In this document: positions 8,512 through 17,703 of the stretch, piece after piece
Position numbering within the stretch: position 1 is the stretch's first letter
How the letters are laid out: each line of letters opens with the position of its first letter
Source of the DNA: Bradyrhizobium erythrophlei
GTDB lineage: Bacteria > Pseudomonadota > Alphaproteobacteria > Rhizobiales > Xanthobacteraceae
Reading direction: 5' to 3'
NCBI RefSeq assembly: GCF_900129425.1
Contig: NZ_LT670817.1
Coordinates: 1,364,001 to 1,428,000 of the forward strand
DNA length: 64,000 nt
Notes under the pieces: generated by a model
What the model was told of the DNA's origin: nothing
Databases searched by the model: none
The model's input: only the letters and a program-made list of their open reading frames with translations
Translations under genes and position numbers: made by a program

Positions 8512-9492
8512 GTGGCAGTTCAAATACGGATCGGCACGCGCAAGAGCGTCATGGCGCTGGCCCAGACCGAGGAGATTGCCCGCCGCCTGATCGCGGTCGC
8601 TCCGGGCATCGATGTCGAGATCGTGAAGTTTGAAACCACGGGCGACCAGGATCAGGTCGGCAAGCTGTTAAAGCATGGCGGCAAAGGCGGCGCATTCGTC
8701 GCCGAAATCCGCAATGCCGTCCGTTCGGGCGAATTGCACGCCGCGATGCATTCGCTAAAGGACATGCCGGGTAATGAGGACACCCCGGGTCTCGTGATCG
8801 GCGCGACCCTGCCGCGCGATCCGCCCGGCGACGTGCTGGTGCTTCGATCGGGGATTTCGATCGACGATCTCGGGCGATCGCGCGGCAAAGGATTCAAGAT
8901 CGGCACCAATGCGGTGCGGCGCGCGGCCTATGCGCGCCGGCTGTTTCCGGAAGCCGACGTGATTCACTACCGTGGCGCCGCCGATACCCGCGTTCGAAAG
9001 CTCGACAGGCTGGAAATGCAGCGGCTTCCTGATGGCGGCGAGGTGGGTCCGGCGGACGCGTTGATCATGGCGCGCGCAGGGCTGGAGCGCGTCGGCCTGG
9101 CAAGCCGGATCGCCTATGAATTTTCAATCCAGGAAATGCTGCCGGCGGTGGGGCAGGGGATTGTCGCGGTAGAGTGCGCGATCGGCGACTGGCAGACGCG
9201 AAGCATTCTCTCAGGCATCGACGATCCCATCGCTCACAGATGCGCCGATGCCGAGCGCGAGGTGCTGTGGGTCCTCAACGGCCATTGCAATTCCCCCATC
9301 GCGGGATTTTCGACCATCGACGGCGACCAGATGACGCTGACTTCCTCGGTGCTCGACGAGGCCGGCGGCCTGTTCATCGAGGTAACGCGCTCCGGGCCCG
9401 CCGATCGCCCGCGCGAACTCGGCCGCGCGGTCGGACTCGAACTTTTGCACAAGGGTGCGGCCGGAATCATCGAGCGCAGCCGGCCGGAGTGA
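8512..9492 (+). CDS. hemC: hydroxymethylbilane synthase-like protein (porphobilinogen deaminase), divergent
   Basis: Predicted to polymerise four porphobilinogens into hydroxymethylbilane in tetrapyrrole synthesis. The 326-residue product begins at GTG 8512 with IRIGTRKSVMALAQ. It retains SLKDMP with the catalytic Asp84 and NGHCNSPIAGF with Cys259, the dipyrromethane-cofactor attachment site. Other blocks differ from the usual family: GKGGAFVAEIRNAV replaces GKGLFTKEIE-like sequence, and RGAADTRVRKLD replaces RGNVxTRLxKL. It may therefore be a diverged second copy or a lineage-specific form. It converges on hemE, separated by a palindromic repeat. Confidence 0.82.
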   Translation: MAVQIRIGTRKSVMALAQTEEIARRLIAVAPGIDVEIVKFETTGDQDQVGKLLKHGGKGGAFVAEIRNAVRSGELHAAMHSLKDMPGNEDTPGLVIGATLPRDPPGDVLVLRSGISIDDLGRSRGKGFKIGTNAVRRAAYARRLFPEADVIHYRGAADTRVRKLDRLEMQRLPDGGEVGPADALIMARAGLERVGLASRIAYEFSIQEMLPAVGQGIVAVECAIGDWQTRSILSGIDDPIAHRCADAEREVLWVLNGHCNSPIAGFSTIDGDQMTLTSSVLDEAGGLFIEVTRSGPADRPRELGRAVGLELLHKGAAGIIERSRPE

Positions 9493-9520
9493 TTGAGCGG
9501 CGCCGGTTGCGCAATGCCGT

Positions 9521-9616
9521 CGTCATCATCCGCGAAAGCGGACGATCCCGTACGCGGTGGCGTTTCGAATCCAGCACAGGCCAGCGATCACGGATACCCG
9601 CTTTCGCGGTGTGACG
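9521..9616. repeat. palindromic intergenic repeat between hemC and hemE
   Basis: The ends CGTCATCATCCGCGAAAGCGG and its inverse (CCGCTTTCGCGG...TGACG, here about 9599-9616) form a long imperfect inverted repeat filling the convergent gap. It resembles short non-coding palindromic elements scattered in Bradyrhizobium genomes. It might fold and help terminate both transcripts. Confidence 0.5.
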
Positions 9617-9621
9617 GCCTC

Positions 9622-10671
9622 CTATCCCTTATATGCCCGCACCCGGTTCAGCATCTGCTCGACATGTGCGATCGGGGTTTCCGGCTGGATGCCGTGGCCG
9701 AGGTTGAAGATCAGCCGTCCCCCGGCGTAATCCGCAAGCACGTCGTCGATCGCCTGATCGAGCGCAGCACCGCCGGCGATCAGCGCCAGCGGGTCGAGAT
9801 TGCCTTGAATGGCGACGCGGTTCTGCACCCGCTCGCGGATTAGTGACGGCTCGGCGGCCCAGTTGATGCTGACGGCGTCGACGCCGGTGGCGTCGACGTA
9901 GGCCGGCAGCAACGCGCCGGCGCCCCGGGGAAAGCCAATGATCTTGGCGCCCGGCACTTGTTTGCGGACGCCCTCGACGATGCGCCGGGTCGGCTCGATC
10001 GACCAGCGCTGAAATTCGCGCGGCGGCAATACGCCGGCCCAAGTGTCGAAAATCTGCAGCACGTCGGCGCCGGCCGCAAGCTGCCCCAGCAGGTATTGAA
10101 TCGAGTTTTCCACCAGCACGTCGATGATTGTCGCAAACGCGTCCGCGTGGCGATAGGCCATCATCCGCGCCGGCGCCTGATCCGGTGTTCCCTGTCCGGC
10201 CACCATGTAAGTCGCAACCGTCCACGGCGCGCCGCAGAAACCGATCAGCGCAACCTTCGGATCGAGTTCGCGGCGCACGCGGCGCAGCGCTTCATAGACC
10301 GGTTCGAGTTTGGCGAAGTCGGCCCGCTGCGCCAGCGTTTCGACTTTCTCCGGCATATCCAGTGGATCGAGCCGGGGGCCTTCACCGGCCTCGAAGCGCA
10401 CCTCACGGCCGAGCGCATAGGGAATGACGAGTATGTCCGAGAAGATGATCGCGGCATCGAAGTTGAAACGGCGGATCGGCTGCAGCGTGACTTCGGCCGC
10501 GAACTCCGGCGTGAAACAAAGATCGAGAAAACCGCCGGCCCTGGCGCGCAATTCACGATATTCCGGCAGATAACGGCCCGCCTGCCGCATCATCCAGATC
10601 GGCGGTACGGCCTGCCTGCGGCCGCACAGCACTTCAAGCAGGGGTTTTTCAACGGGGTCGATCTGGGTCAA
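9622..10671 (-). CDS. hemE: uroporphyrinogen III decarboxylase
   Basis: Decarboxylates the four acetate side chains of uroporphyrinogen III to give coproporphyrinogen III. The 349-residue product contains WMMRQAGRYLPEYR (substrate-binding Arg residues), AIIFSDILVIP (with the catalytic Asp), GFCGAPWTVATYM and the C-terminal FNLGHGIQPETP. All are hallmark HemE blocks at their expected positions. It is convergent to the hemC-like gene and probably has its own promoter in 10672-10800. In many alphaproteobacteria hemE lies near hemH and rho; that arrangement is not seen here. Confidence 0.96.
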   Translation of the reverse strand: MTQIDPVEKPLLEVLCGRRQAVPPIWMMRQAGRYLPEYRELRARAGGFLDLCFTPEFAAEVTLQPIRRFNFDAAIIFSDILVIPYALGREVRFEAGEGPRLDPLDMPEKVETLAQRADFAKLEPVYEALRRVRRELDPKVALIGFCGAPWTVATYMVAGQGTPDQAPARMMAYRHADAFATIIDVLVENSIQYLLGQLAAGADVLQIFDTWAGVLPPREFQRWSIEPTRRIVEGVRKQVPGAKIIGFPRGAGALLPAYVDATGVDAVSINWAAEPSLIRERVQNRVAIQGNLDPLALIAGGAALDQAIDDVLADYAGGRLIFNLGHGIQPETPIAHVEQMLNRVRAYKG

Positions 10672-10806
10672 GCGCTGGGTCCGCGGGCTGATCGGGGCAG
10701 GATGCTGTTCTGATACACCGCGGATACGGGCTAGGCCAAGCTGCGATCATCGCTGAGACCGGCAAACATTGGAAGTCGCGGGCCGGCTGTTCAAGATATC
10801 TCGGGC

Positions 10807-10836
10807 AAAAAGGCCGGGAGGGGGTGCCGTCCCGGC
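10807..10836 (-). terminator. intrinsic terminator, minus strand
   Basis: On the minus strand, GCCGGGA (10836-10830) and TCCCGGC (10819-10813) form a 7-bp GC stem with a 10-base loop, followed by CTTTTTG (T-run at 10811-10807). It would end a minus-strand transcript coming from 10882 or above. On the plus strand the T-run is too distant for a standard terminator. Confidence 0.6.
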
Positions 10837-10881
10837 AATCTCATCCTTTTTGCGGCACGACCGGAACGGTTGCAGCGATAG

Positions 10882-11028
10882 CTAGCGGAAATCGCTGATC
10901 ATCGGTCGCTTCGCCAACAGAAGCTTGAGCGCACAGTCCTCCGGCCTGGCGATCAGGTTCAGCGGTCGTCCCAAATCAGAAATGCCAAACGGGCTGGGGT
11001 CGGAATTCATCTTCGGAGCGTACCGCAT
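10882..11028 (-). CDS. possible small protein, unknown
   Basis: A 48-codon minus-strand frame from ATG 11028 (a second ATG is at 11010). It encodes a short soluble peptide with no recognised domain, ending KRPMISDFR. Support is indirect: a good minus-strand terminator lies 45 bases downstream of its stop, implying a transcript here. The ribosome-binding site is weak, with GGTGG too close to the first ATG. The surrounding 10672-11230 holds no other convincing gene. Confidence 0.28.
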   Translation of the reverse strand: MRYAPKMNSDPSPFGISDLGRPLNLIARPEDCALKLLLAKRPMISDFR

Positions 11029-11230
11029 CCACCTCAACGACGAGGATGCAACCAACTCGTCGCTGGCATAGTCGAACTGAAGTTGCCGCGCTTGTCTGTG
11101 CAATATTGATCATCGGGATAAAAATTCCCCGCCGGGTGTCCCCGTTTCCGGACATTGGCGGGGACCGCTTCGTGAGCGCCGGCCAGGCTCAAATAGGGCA
11201 GTTTTGGCAGCGTTCCGCGCCGCCGGTCGG

Positions 11231-11255
11231 GGAACGTCCGGATTGCGGACGCGTT
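11231..11255 (+). promoter_or_regulatory. EcfG-type general-stress promoter
   Basis: GGAAC (11231-11235), 16-base spacer, CGTT (11252-11255). This is an exact match to the alphaproteobacterial EcfG consensus GGAAC-N16/17-CGTT. It lies 21 bases before the start codon of the small gene at 11277. Confidence 0.7.
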
Positions 11256-11276
11256 ACCCTCCGAGGGAGACGCAAC

Positions 11277-11498
11277 ATGGCTGAGAAATTCAATCCCGCG
11301 GCACACGACAAGCACGCCGCCAACCCACGCGACGCCGTTCTGGCGGACCGCGACACCCACGCGAAACTGGAAGCCGGTCTGATCGGGAGCTTTCCGGCAT
11401 CCGATCCCGTTAGTGCGACGCAGCCGCCGCCGTCAAAGCCGCGTCGCGAAGAGGAAGGCGTCTCGCTTTGGGACAAGGTCTTGGCTGTGTTTCGTTAG
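11277..11498 (+). CDS. small conserved hydrophilic protein, probable general-stress gene
   Basis: A 73-residue protein starting at ATG 11277 with GAGGGAGA as ribosome-binding site. It is polar, with a KLEAGLIGSFPASDPVS segment in the middle that resembles a motif seen in many small rhizobial hypothetical proteins, a Pro-rich stretch and a C-terminal amphipathic end (SLWDKVLAVFR). No signal peptide or membrane segment is seen. A perfect EcfG-type promoter immediately upstream suggests induction in the general stress response. The molecular function is not known. Confidence 0.7.
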   Translation: MAEKFNPAAHDKHAANPRDAVLADRDTHAKLEAGLIGSFPASDPVSATQPPPSKPRREEEGVSLWDKVLAVFR

Positions 11499-11553
11499 AT
11501 CTGCAGAGGGTGGTTTGTGCGGAACCGGCGGCGCTGCGGCCGAAGGAGTTCAA

Positions 11554-11688
11554 ATGAACCAGCAATTCGACCATGTCGCGAACGATTCCCCGGGAAGCGG
11601 AAGTTCGAAACGGGTTACCCCAGTGGTATGGGCGGTAATCGTTGTGGTACTGATCGTCGTCGCGATCTGGTTCGCGATGAAGTTGTGA
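11554..11688 (+). CDS. small single-span membrane protein
   Basis: A 44-residue product from ATG 11554, preceded by GAAGGAG. Residues 1-20 are polar (MNQQFDHVANDSPGSGSSKR) and residues 22-43 form one strongly hydrophobic helix rich in Val and Ile. It is probably inner-membrane, with the N-terminus in the cytoplasm by the positive-inside rule. It follows the stress-type small gene after 55 bases on the same strand and could be cotranscribed. Function unknown. Confidence 0.6.
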   Translation: MNQQFDHVANDSPGSGSSKRVTPVVWAVIVVVLIVVAIWFAMKL

Positions 11689-11755
11689 ACGGTGCGCTCG
11701 GAAAATAGTCGCTGGAATTCGGGCTGCGGATGCGGAACGATCCTCGGTTCCGCCG

Positions 11756-11963
11756 CTAATAGTGGGGTGGAGGTTCGTTCGTCGCGCCGGGTGCCGCTGC
11801 CTCGGCCTCCCGTAGCCGTTCGCTCAGGGTTGCGATCTGACGCGTCAGCACGTCGATCTGCTGCCACTGCGCGGTGATGGTCTCATTCAGAGTCTCGATG
11901 GTTACGTCCTGAAACGTCAGCCGGGTTTCGAGCATGTCAATACGATGGCTCAGCGTCTTCACG

Positions 11964-11971
<8 letters not shown>
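11756..11971 (-). CDS. slyX: SlyX family protein
   Basis: A 71-residue coiled-coil protein. The sequence after the ATG at 11971 (IDMLETRLTFQDVTIETLNE) has the heptad pattern and block typical of SlyX, and it ends in a Pro-rich PPPHY tail as many SlyX proteins do. The biochemical role of the family is unsettled. Its start lies inside the 3' end of trhO with an 8-base overlap, so the two are almost certainly cotranscribed and perhaps translationally coupled. Confidence 0.85.
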
Positions 11972-12716
<745 letters not shown>

Positions 12717-12788
12717 CGCGGTGGTTTATCAGGAGGGTGGCGGAGGGGGAAGGCTGCGCGCGATCAACAGATATAACGTTTATAACAT

Positions 12789-12907
12789 CGTCCCTGTGAA
12801 AGCAGGGACCCATACACTACATCCCCGCGGCTAACTAGCGGATGCAGCTAATTGCCTTTGCTACAACAAACATCGGTGGCTGGGTCCCGGCGTTCGCCGG
12901 GACGACG
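12789..12907. repeat. imperfect palindromic intergenic repeat
   Basis: Ends CGTCCCTGTGAAAGCAGGGA and TCCCGGCGTTCGCCGGGACG are related inverted sequences, each with an internal hairpin. The element fills most of the 298-base gap 12717-13014 between the divergent trhO and gamma-glutamyltransferase-family genes. No protein-coding capacity was seen in it. Confidence 0.5.
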
Positions 12908-13014
12908 ATGATGGGGCCGTTGTGCACTACAAGCATTGCCCATCGCGGCCTGAATATGCCATGTAAATGCGCACCCGAAGAACAACGACAAACGACAGAA
13001 GTGAGCAACTTGGC

Positions 13015-14601
13015 ATGAGGAATTTCCATCTCGCCGGCCGGTCGACGGTCCACGCCCAGAACGCGATGGTAGCGACGTCGCACCCGCTGGCCGCGTTGAC
13101 GGCGATCGAGGTGCTGCGTTCCGGTGGCACCGCCGCCGACGCCGCGGTGGCGGCGTGTGCGCTGCTGGGGGTGATCGAACCGCAATCCACCGGCATCGGC
13201 GGTGATTGCTTCGCGCTGATTCAGCCCAGGGGCGAGGGCAAGATCGTCTCTTATAACGGCTCGGGCCGCGCCCCGATGGCCGCAAAGCCTGAATGGTATC
13301 TCGAGCGCAACATGCATGCGGTCCCGCTGACGTCGGCCCACGCCGTCAGCATTCCCGGCGCGATCGACGCCTGGGCGACCATCCTGCGCGATCATGGCAA
13401 GCTTGGGCTCGATACTTTGCTGCAACCGGCGATCAAGGCCGCGGAAGAGGGCTATATCGTTGCGCCGCGCATCGCGTTCGACTGGAAGAACGGTTTCGAC
13501 AAACTGAAGAAAGGCACCAACACCGAGCGTTATCTGCTGCCGCACGGCAAGCCGGCGGTTGCCGGCGACGTGATCAGGCAGCCCGAGCTCGGCCAGACGC
13601 TGCGGGCGATCGCGAAGGGCGGCCGCGACGCGTTTTACACGGGCGCCATCGCCGAGGACATGGTGGAGACGTTGCGCGGGATCGGCGGCCTCCACACGCT
13701 GGACGATTTCGCTGCGCACACCACCGAGACCACGGTGCCGATCGGCACCATGTACAAAGGCCTGGATGTCTGGCAGTGCCCCCCAAACGGCCCGGGCATC
13801 ACCATGCTGGTGATGCTCAACATCCTGTCGCGTTTCGACCTCACGAAATTCGCCCCCCTCAGCGTGGAGCGGTTTCATCTCGAAGCCGAAGCGGCGCGGA
13901 TCGCCTACATGATGCGCGAGCAGTACATCGGAGACCCCGCCCAGGCCGACGTCGACGTGGTCAGGATTTTGACCAGGGAATTCGCCGACGAATACGGCAG
14001 CAAGATCAGGATGGACCGGCTGCTCGATCTGCCGAAAGTGTCGCCGCCTATGAATCCATCGACGGTCTACATCACCGTGGTGGACAAGGATCGCAACGTC
14101 TGTTCATTCATCAATTCGATCGCGCATTCCTTCGGTTCGGCGATCGTTACCAACAAGACCGGAATCCTGCTGCAAAATCGTGCTGCTGGTTTCCGCATTC
14201 AACCCGGCCATCCCAATTGCATCGCGCCGGGCAAGCGGCCGCTGCACACCATCATCCCGTCGCTCGTCACCAAGGCGGGCCGGGCGCTGATGCCATTCGG
14301 CGTGATGGGCGGGCAGTATCAGCCGGTCGGGCAGGTCCATGTGCTGACCAACATGGTCGACTACGGATGCGACGTGCAGGAAGCCATCGATATGCCGCGC
14401 GGCCTGCATTATGAAAACGTCTATCAACTCGAGGATGGCGTGCCCGCCGATATCGTCGAGGGCCTGAAGAAGCTCGGGCATCAGACCACCAGCGTGGTGC
14501 CGCCACTCGGCGGCGGACAGGCGATCTGGATCGACTGGGACAAGGGCACGCTGTCAGGCGGTTCCGATCCGCGCAAGGACGGCTGCGCGCTGGGCTACTG
14601 A
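13015..14601 (+). CDS. gamma-glutamyltransferase family protein
   Basis: A 528-residue Ntn-hydrolase of the GGT family, which transfers or hydrolyses gamma-glutamyl groups or related acyl groups. AMVATSHPLAA starts the large subunit, followed by the SGGTAADAAVA block and IGGDCFALI. The autocleavage region reads NPSTVYITVVDKDRNVCSF near residue 350, with the Thr before VYITVVD in the nucleophile position and a preceding Ser as expected. No signal peptide is evident from ATG 13015, so it is probably cytoplasmic and may not be a glutathione-specific GGT. An alternative upstream ATG at 12967 would add a basic N-terminus. Confidence 0.85.
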   Translation: MRNFHLAGRSTVHAQNAMVATSHPLAALTAIEVLRSGGTAADAAVAACALLGVIEPQSTGIGGDCFALIQPRGEGKIVSYNGSGRAPMAAKPEWYLERNMHAVPLTSAHAVSIPGAIDAWATILRDHGKLGLDTLLQPAIKAAEEGYIVAPRIAFDWKNGFDKLKKGTNTERYLLPHGKPAVAGDVIRQPELGQTLRAIAKGGRDAFYTGAIAEDMVETLRGIGGLHTLDDFAAHTTETTVPIGTMYKGLDVWQCPPNGPGITMLVMLNILSRFDLTKFAPLSVERFHLEAEAARIAYMMREQYIGDPAQADVDVVRILTREFADEYGSKIRMDRLLDLPKVSPPMNPSTVYITVVDKDRNVCSFINSIAHSFGSAIVTNKTGILLQNRAAGFRIQPGHPNCIAPGKRPLHTIIPSLVTKAGRALMPFGVMGGQYQPVGQVHVLTNMVDYGCDVQEAIDMPRGLHYENVYQLEDGVPADIVEGLKKLGHQTTSVVPPLGGGQAIWIDWDKGTLSGGSDPRKDGCALGY

Positions 14602-14711
14602 GTCGGTTTGCGCGCACTGGAACCCGCGCCATCGACGGTTCGGCCCACGCGATCACGCCGCATCCTGGAACAGGCTTCGCTTGGGGGCATTGACCCCCAA
14701 GGAGAAGCGCG

Positions 14712-14921
14712 ATGCCCATTTTTCATTTTGATATTGCCGACGGCGTGCGACTGGAGGATCCGGTCGGGCTGGATTGCAAAAACGAGAACGATGCGAAGAA
14801 AACCGCCGATCTGATCGCGCGGCAAATTGCCGTCGACATTCCTGCCGACCGCGAGGACCGCGCCGTGTTGGTGGTCGACGAGACCGGTTCCGAGATCTAC
14901 AAGGCGCCGGTCAAGCCCTGA
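14712..14921 (+). CDS. DUF6894-type small protein
   Basis: A 69-residue protein from ATG 14712 with ribosome-binding site AAGGAGAAG. It starts MPIFHFDIADGVRLEDPVGL, the aromatic-Asp-Gly-D pattern of the small rhizobial DUF6894 family, and ends in a LVVDETGSEIY segment. Another member of the same family is at 48794-49018. GGAAC at 14667 followed after 16 bases by CATT is a one-mismatch EcfG-like promoter, so stress induction is possible. The function of the family is unknown. Confidence 0.72.
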   Translation: MPIFHFDIADGVRLEDPVGLDCKNENDAKKTADLIARQIAVDIPADREDRAVLVVDETGSEIYKAPVKP

Positions 14922-15260
14922 CGCACCGTTGTCGCGCCTGCGGCGTCCATTTAACCCCCGTTCCATCAGCGAAATTTTTATCGCCGATAGTTCCGCGCCC
15001 GTCGGGTGTCGGATTGGCGAAGTAGCTTCGCGGACTGCGACGTAGCTTCGCGGGCAGCGATGCGTCGCAGGACCCGCGCTGGCCCAGTCGGTCGGCGAGA
15101 AAACCGGCGTCAATTCGACTCGGCGCTGGCCAAGACTCAAATATCGCGACCTGAGAGCTGCCTGAAATTTCCGCATCAGGATCAGGCTTTTAGCAGGAAC
15201 GAACACCGCGGCCATCATTTGTTTCACAATCCCCAATCAGAACGCTCCGGGAGCTGCCAC
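14922..15260. other. intergenic region, no supported gene
   Basis: No convincing gene is present. A near-duplicate GTAGCTTCGCGG occurs twice, at about 15021-15032 and 15042-15053. The 3' part provides the leader of the transglutaminase-like gene with a CGGGAG ribosome-binding site. An open frame does run through from 15006 into that gene but lacks family similarity. Confidence 0.35.
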
Positions 15261-16097
15261 GTGCAAATTCGTGCCGGTTACGACATCGCCTTTCAATGCT
15301 TCCAGGAGACCCCAATGGTCCTGATGCTCAGCATTGAGCCGGCGCGGGAAAAGGAACTGTTGAGCGAACACCAAATTCAGTTCTCGCCGGACATCCCGTC
15401 GCGCAACTACATCGACATGTTCGGCAACACCTGCACCAGAATTGTTGCCCCGGCCGGCCTGATCGAAATGCGCAACGACTTTCTGATATCGGACAGTGGT
15501 CTGCCGGACGACGTGGCGCCTGACGCGCGGCAGCTTGCAGTCGATGAATTGCCGGATGACGTGCTGATCTACCTTTTGGGCAGTCGGTATTGCGACACGG
15601 AAAAACTTTCCAATCTCGCCTGGTCGCTGTTCGGCAGCGTGACACCGGGATGGCAGCGCGTGCAGGCGATCGTCGATTACGCCCATGACCGGATCTGCTT
15701 CGGCTACCAGCACGCCCGTTGCGACCGGACCGCCTCCGAAGGCCATGAGGAGCGCATCGGCGTCTGCCGCGACTTCGCCCACCTCGCGGTGACGCTGTGC
15801 CGCTGCGTCAATATTCCGGCGCGCTATTGCACCGGCTATCTCGGCGATATCGGCGTCCCCGTCGATCCGGCGCCGATGGATTTTTCCGCTTGGCTCGAGG
15901 TCTATCTGGATGGCCGGTGGTTCACCTTCGATGCGCGTCACAACCATCCGCGGATCGGCCGCATCGTGATGGCGCGCGGCCGCGATGCGGCCGACGTCGC
16001 GATATCGACCAATTTCGGCGTGGTCCAGCTGGTGAGGTTTTCCGTCATTACCGACGAGGTGACGCGGGCGCCAGCTAGCGTGTCCAAGGCAGCGTGA
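15261..16097 (+). CDS. transglutaminase-like cysteine peptidase family protein
   Basis: About 278 residues from GTG 15261 (reads QIRAGYDIAFQC), preceded by CGGGAG. The family has an N-terminal beta domain and a transglutaminase-like core. RIGVCRDFAHLAVTLCR contains the predicted nucleophile Cys, and FDARHNHPRIGR supplies a downstream Asp/His pair. The segment MDFSAWLEVYL has Ser where classical transglutaminases have the catalytic His of HAW, so activity could differ. GRDAADVAISTNFG near the C-terminus is conserved in this bacterial subfamily. No signal peptide is seen. The partners and substrate are unknown. Confidence 0.85.
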   Translation: MQIRAGYDIAFQCFQETPMVLMLSIEPAREKELLSEHQIQFSPDIPSRNYIDMFGNTCTRIVAPAGLIEMRNDFLISDSGLPDDVAPDARQLAVDELPDDVLIYLLGSRYCDTEKLSNLAWSLFGSVTPGWQRVQAIVDYAHDRICFGYQHARCDRTASEGHEERIGVCRDFAHLAVTLCRCVNIPARYCTGYLGDIGVPVDPAPMDFSAWLEVYLDGRWFTFDARHNHPRIGRIVMARGRDAADVAISTNFGVVQLVRFSVITDEVTRAPASVSKAA

Positions 16098-16173
16098 TTC
16101 TCCGCCTCTCCTATTTGCATGGGCTCGACGTTGCGCTAGACAGGTTCCCGATTCCAAAGGGAAGGTGCCCAAG

Positions 16174-16638
16174 ATGCGACGTCTCCAGCATGCAAGAATC
16201 TCGATAGCAGCGGCGCTTGCGATGGCGATCGTTGGGGTGTCATTGGCCGGCGTACCGACCATAGCAGCGGCCCAGACCGCAGGGAAAACCATGACCACAG
16301 CTTCAGGTTTGCAGATTATCGACACGACCGTCGGCACCGGTGCGACGCCGAAGCCCGGCCAGATTTGTGTCATGCATTACACCGGCTGGCTCTATGAGGA
16401 CGGCAAGAAGGGCAAGAAATTCGACTCTTCGGTCGACCGCAATGAGCCGTTCGAGTTTCCGATCGGACAGCACAAGGTGATCGCCGGCTGGGACGAAGGC
16501 GTCGCCAGCATGAAGGTCGGCGGCAAGCGCACCCTGATCATTCCGCCCGCGCTGGGCTATGGCGCCCGCGGCGCCGGTGGCGTCATTCCGCCGAACGCCA
16601 CGCTGATGTTCGACGTCGAATTGCTTGGTGTGAAATAG
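16174..16638 (+). CDS. secreted FKBP-type peptidyl-prolyl cis-trans isomerase
   Basis: A 154-residue protein whose N-terminus is a typical Sec signal peptide (MRRLQHARISIAAALAMAI, cleavage near TIAAAQ), so it acts in the periplasm. The rest is a single FKBP domain: VMHYTGWLYEDGKKG, FDSSVDRNEPFEFPIG, VIAGWDEGVASMKVGG and LGYGARGAGGVIPPNATLMF. The conserved Asp, Phe, Val-Ile and Trp binding-pocket residues are visible. ATG 16174 is preferred over GTG 16165 because AAAGGGAAGG lies at a suitable distance. It catalyses proline isomerisation in folding of exported proteins. Confidence 0.93.
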   Translation: MRRLQHARISIAAALAMAIVGVSLAGVPTIAAAQTAGKTMTTASGLQIIDTTVGTGATPKPGQICVMHYTGWLYEDGKKGKKFDSSVDRNEPFEFPIGQHKVIAGWDEGVASMKVGGKRTLIIPPALGYGARGAGGVIPPNATLMFDVELLGVK

Positions 16639-16708
16639 GCAGCCCGCGGGATTGCGAAAAGCGGATTCCGCAGCGTTCGCCGCCGGGTAGTCCGAAGGGA
16701 GGCGCATC

Positions 16709-17689
16709 GTGCACATCTCCATCCTCGACGACTATTTCGACACGGTGCGCACCCTCGAATGCTTCGGCAAGCTTGCCGGGCATGACGTCACGATCTGGAA
16801 CGATCACGTTCAGGACGTCGACACGCTGGCGGAGCGATTGCGCGATACCGAAGTGCTGGTGCTGATCCGCGAGCGCACGCAGATCCGTGAACCGCTGCTG
16901 AAGCGATTGCCAAAGCTGAAGTTGATCAGCCAGCGCAGCGTCTATCCCCATATCGATATCGGCGCCTGCACCCGGCTCGGCATCGTCGTCTCGTCCAGCC
17001 AACACGCGGGAACGCCGTCTTATGCCACCGCCGAATTCACCTGGGGACTGGTGCTGGCGGCGATGCGCGCCATACCGCAGCAGATGGCGTCGCTGAAGGC
17101 GGGCCACTGGCAGATGGGGGTCGGCCACACGCTGCGCGGCAAGACGCTCGGGATCTACGGCTATGGCCGGATCGGCGCTGTCGTTGCCGGATACGGCAGG
17201 GCGTTCGGCATGAAGGTCGTGGTGTGGGCGCGCGAGAAGGCATTGGCGCAGGCGCGCTCCGACGGTTACGAAACCGCCGACTGCAAGGCGGCGTTTTTCG
17301 AGCAGTGCGACGTGCTGTCGCTGCACATGCGCCTGGTCGAGGCGACGCGCGGCATTGTCACCGCAAGCGATCTGGCGCGCATGAAGCCATCGGCGCTGTT
17401 GGTCAACACCAGCCGCGCGCCATTGATCGAACCGAACGCCCTGGTGAATGCGCTGCGCGCCGGACGGCCCGGCATGGCGGCGGTGGACGTCTACGAGAAG
17501 GAGCCGCTGCGCGACACCAGCGATCCGCTGTTGACGATGGACAACGTGGTCTGCACGCCACATATCGGCTACGTCTCGCGCGACGAATATGAAATCCAGT
17601 TCGCCGATATTTTCGACCAGATTCTCGCCTACGCCGCGGGTGAGCCGACCAATGTCGTTAATCCGGATGCGATCGGCAAGCGGGGCTGA
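16709..17689 (+). CDS. D-2-hydroxyacid dehydrogenase family protein (NAD-binding)
   Basis: A 326-residue D-isomer 2-hydroxyacid dehydrogenase that would reduce a 2-keto acid or oxidise a D-2-hydroxyacid in the cytoplasm. LRGKTLGIYGYGRIGAVVAGYGRAFG (cited as a region around residues 145-165) carries the GxGxxG NAD site. Catalytic blocks include NTSRAPLIE (Arg), VDVYEKEPL (Glu region) and TPHIGYVSRDEYE (His). Start GTG 16709 follows GAAGGGAGG. The subgroup resembles 3-phosphoglycerate dehydrogenase-like enzymes, but the substrate is not defined. It stands alone. Confidence 0.9.
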   Translation: MHISILDDYFDTVRTLECFGKLAGHDVTIWNDHVQDVDTLAERLRDTEVLVLIRERTQIREPLLKRLPKLKLISQRSVYPHIDIGACTRLGIVVSSSQHAGTPSYATAEFTWGLVLAAMRAIPQQMASLKAGHWQMGVGHTLRGKTLGIYGYGRIGAVVAGYGRAFGMKVVVWAREKALAQARSDGYETADCKAAFFEQCDVLSLHMRLVEATRGIVTASDLARMKPSALLVNTSRAPLIEPNALVNALRAGRPGMAAVDVYEKEPLRDTSDPLLTMDNVVCTPHIGYVSRDEYEIQFADIFDQILAYAAGEPTNVVNPDAIGKRG

Positions 17690-17703
17690 GGCCATTTCAT
17701 TTT

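Noticed and set aside
13015..14601. Frameshift or loss of the nucleophile in the gamma-glutamyltransferase-family gene
   Set aside because: The Thr at the cleavage position is present and the frame is intact, so there is no sign of decay.
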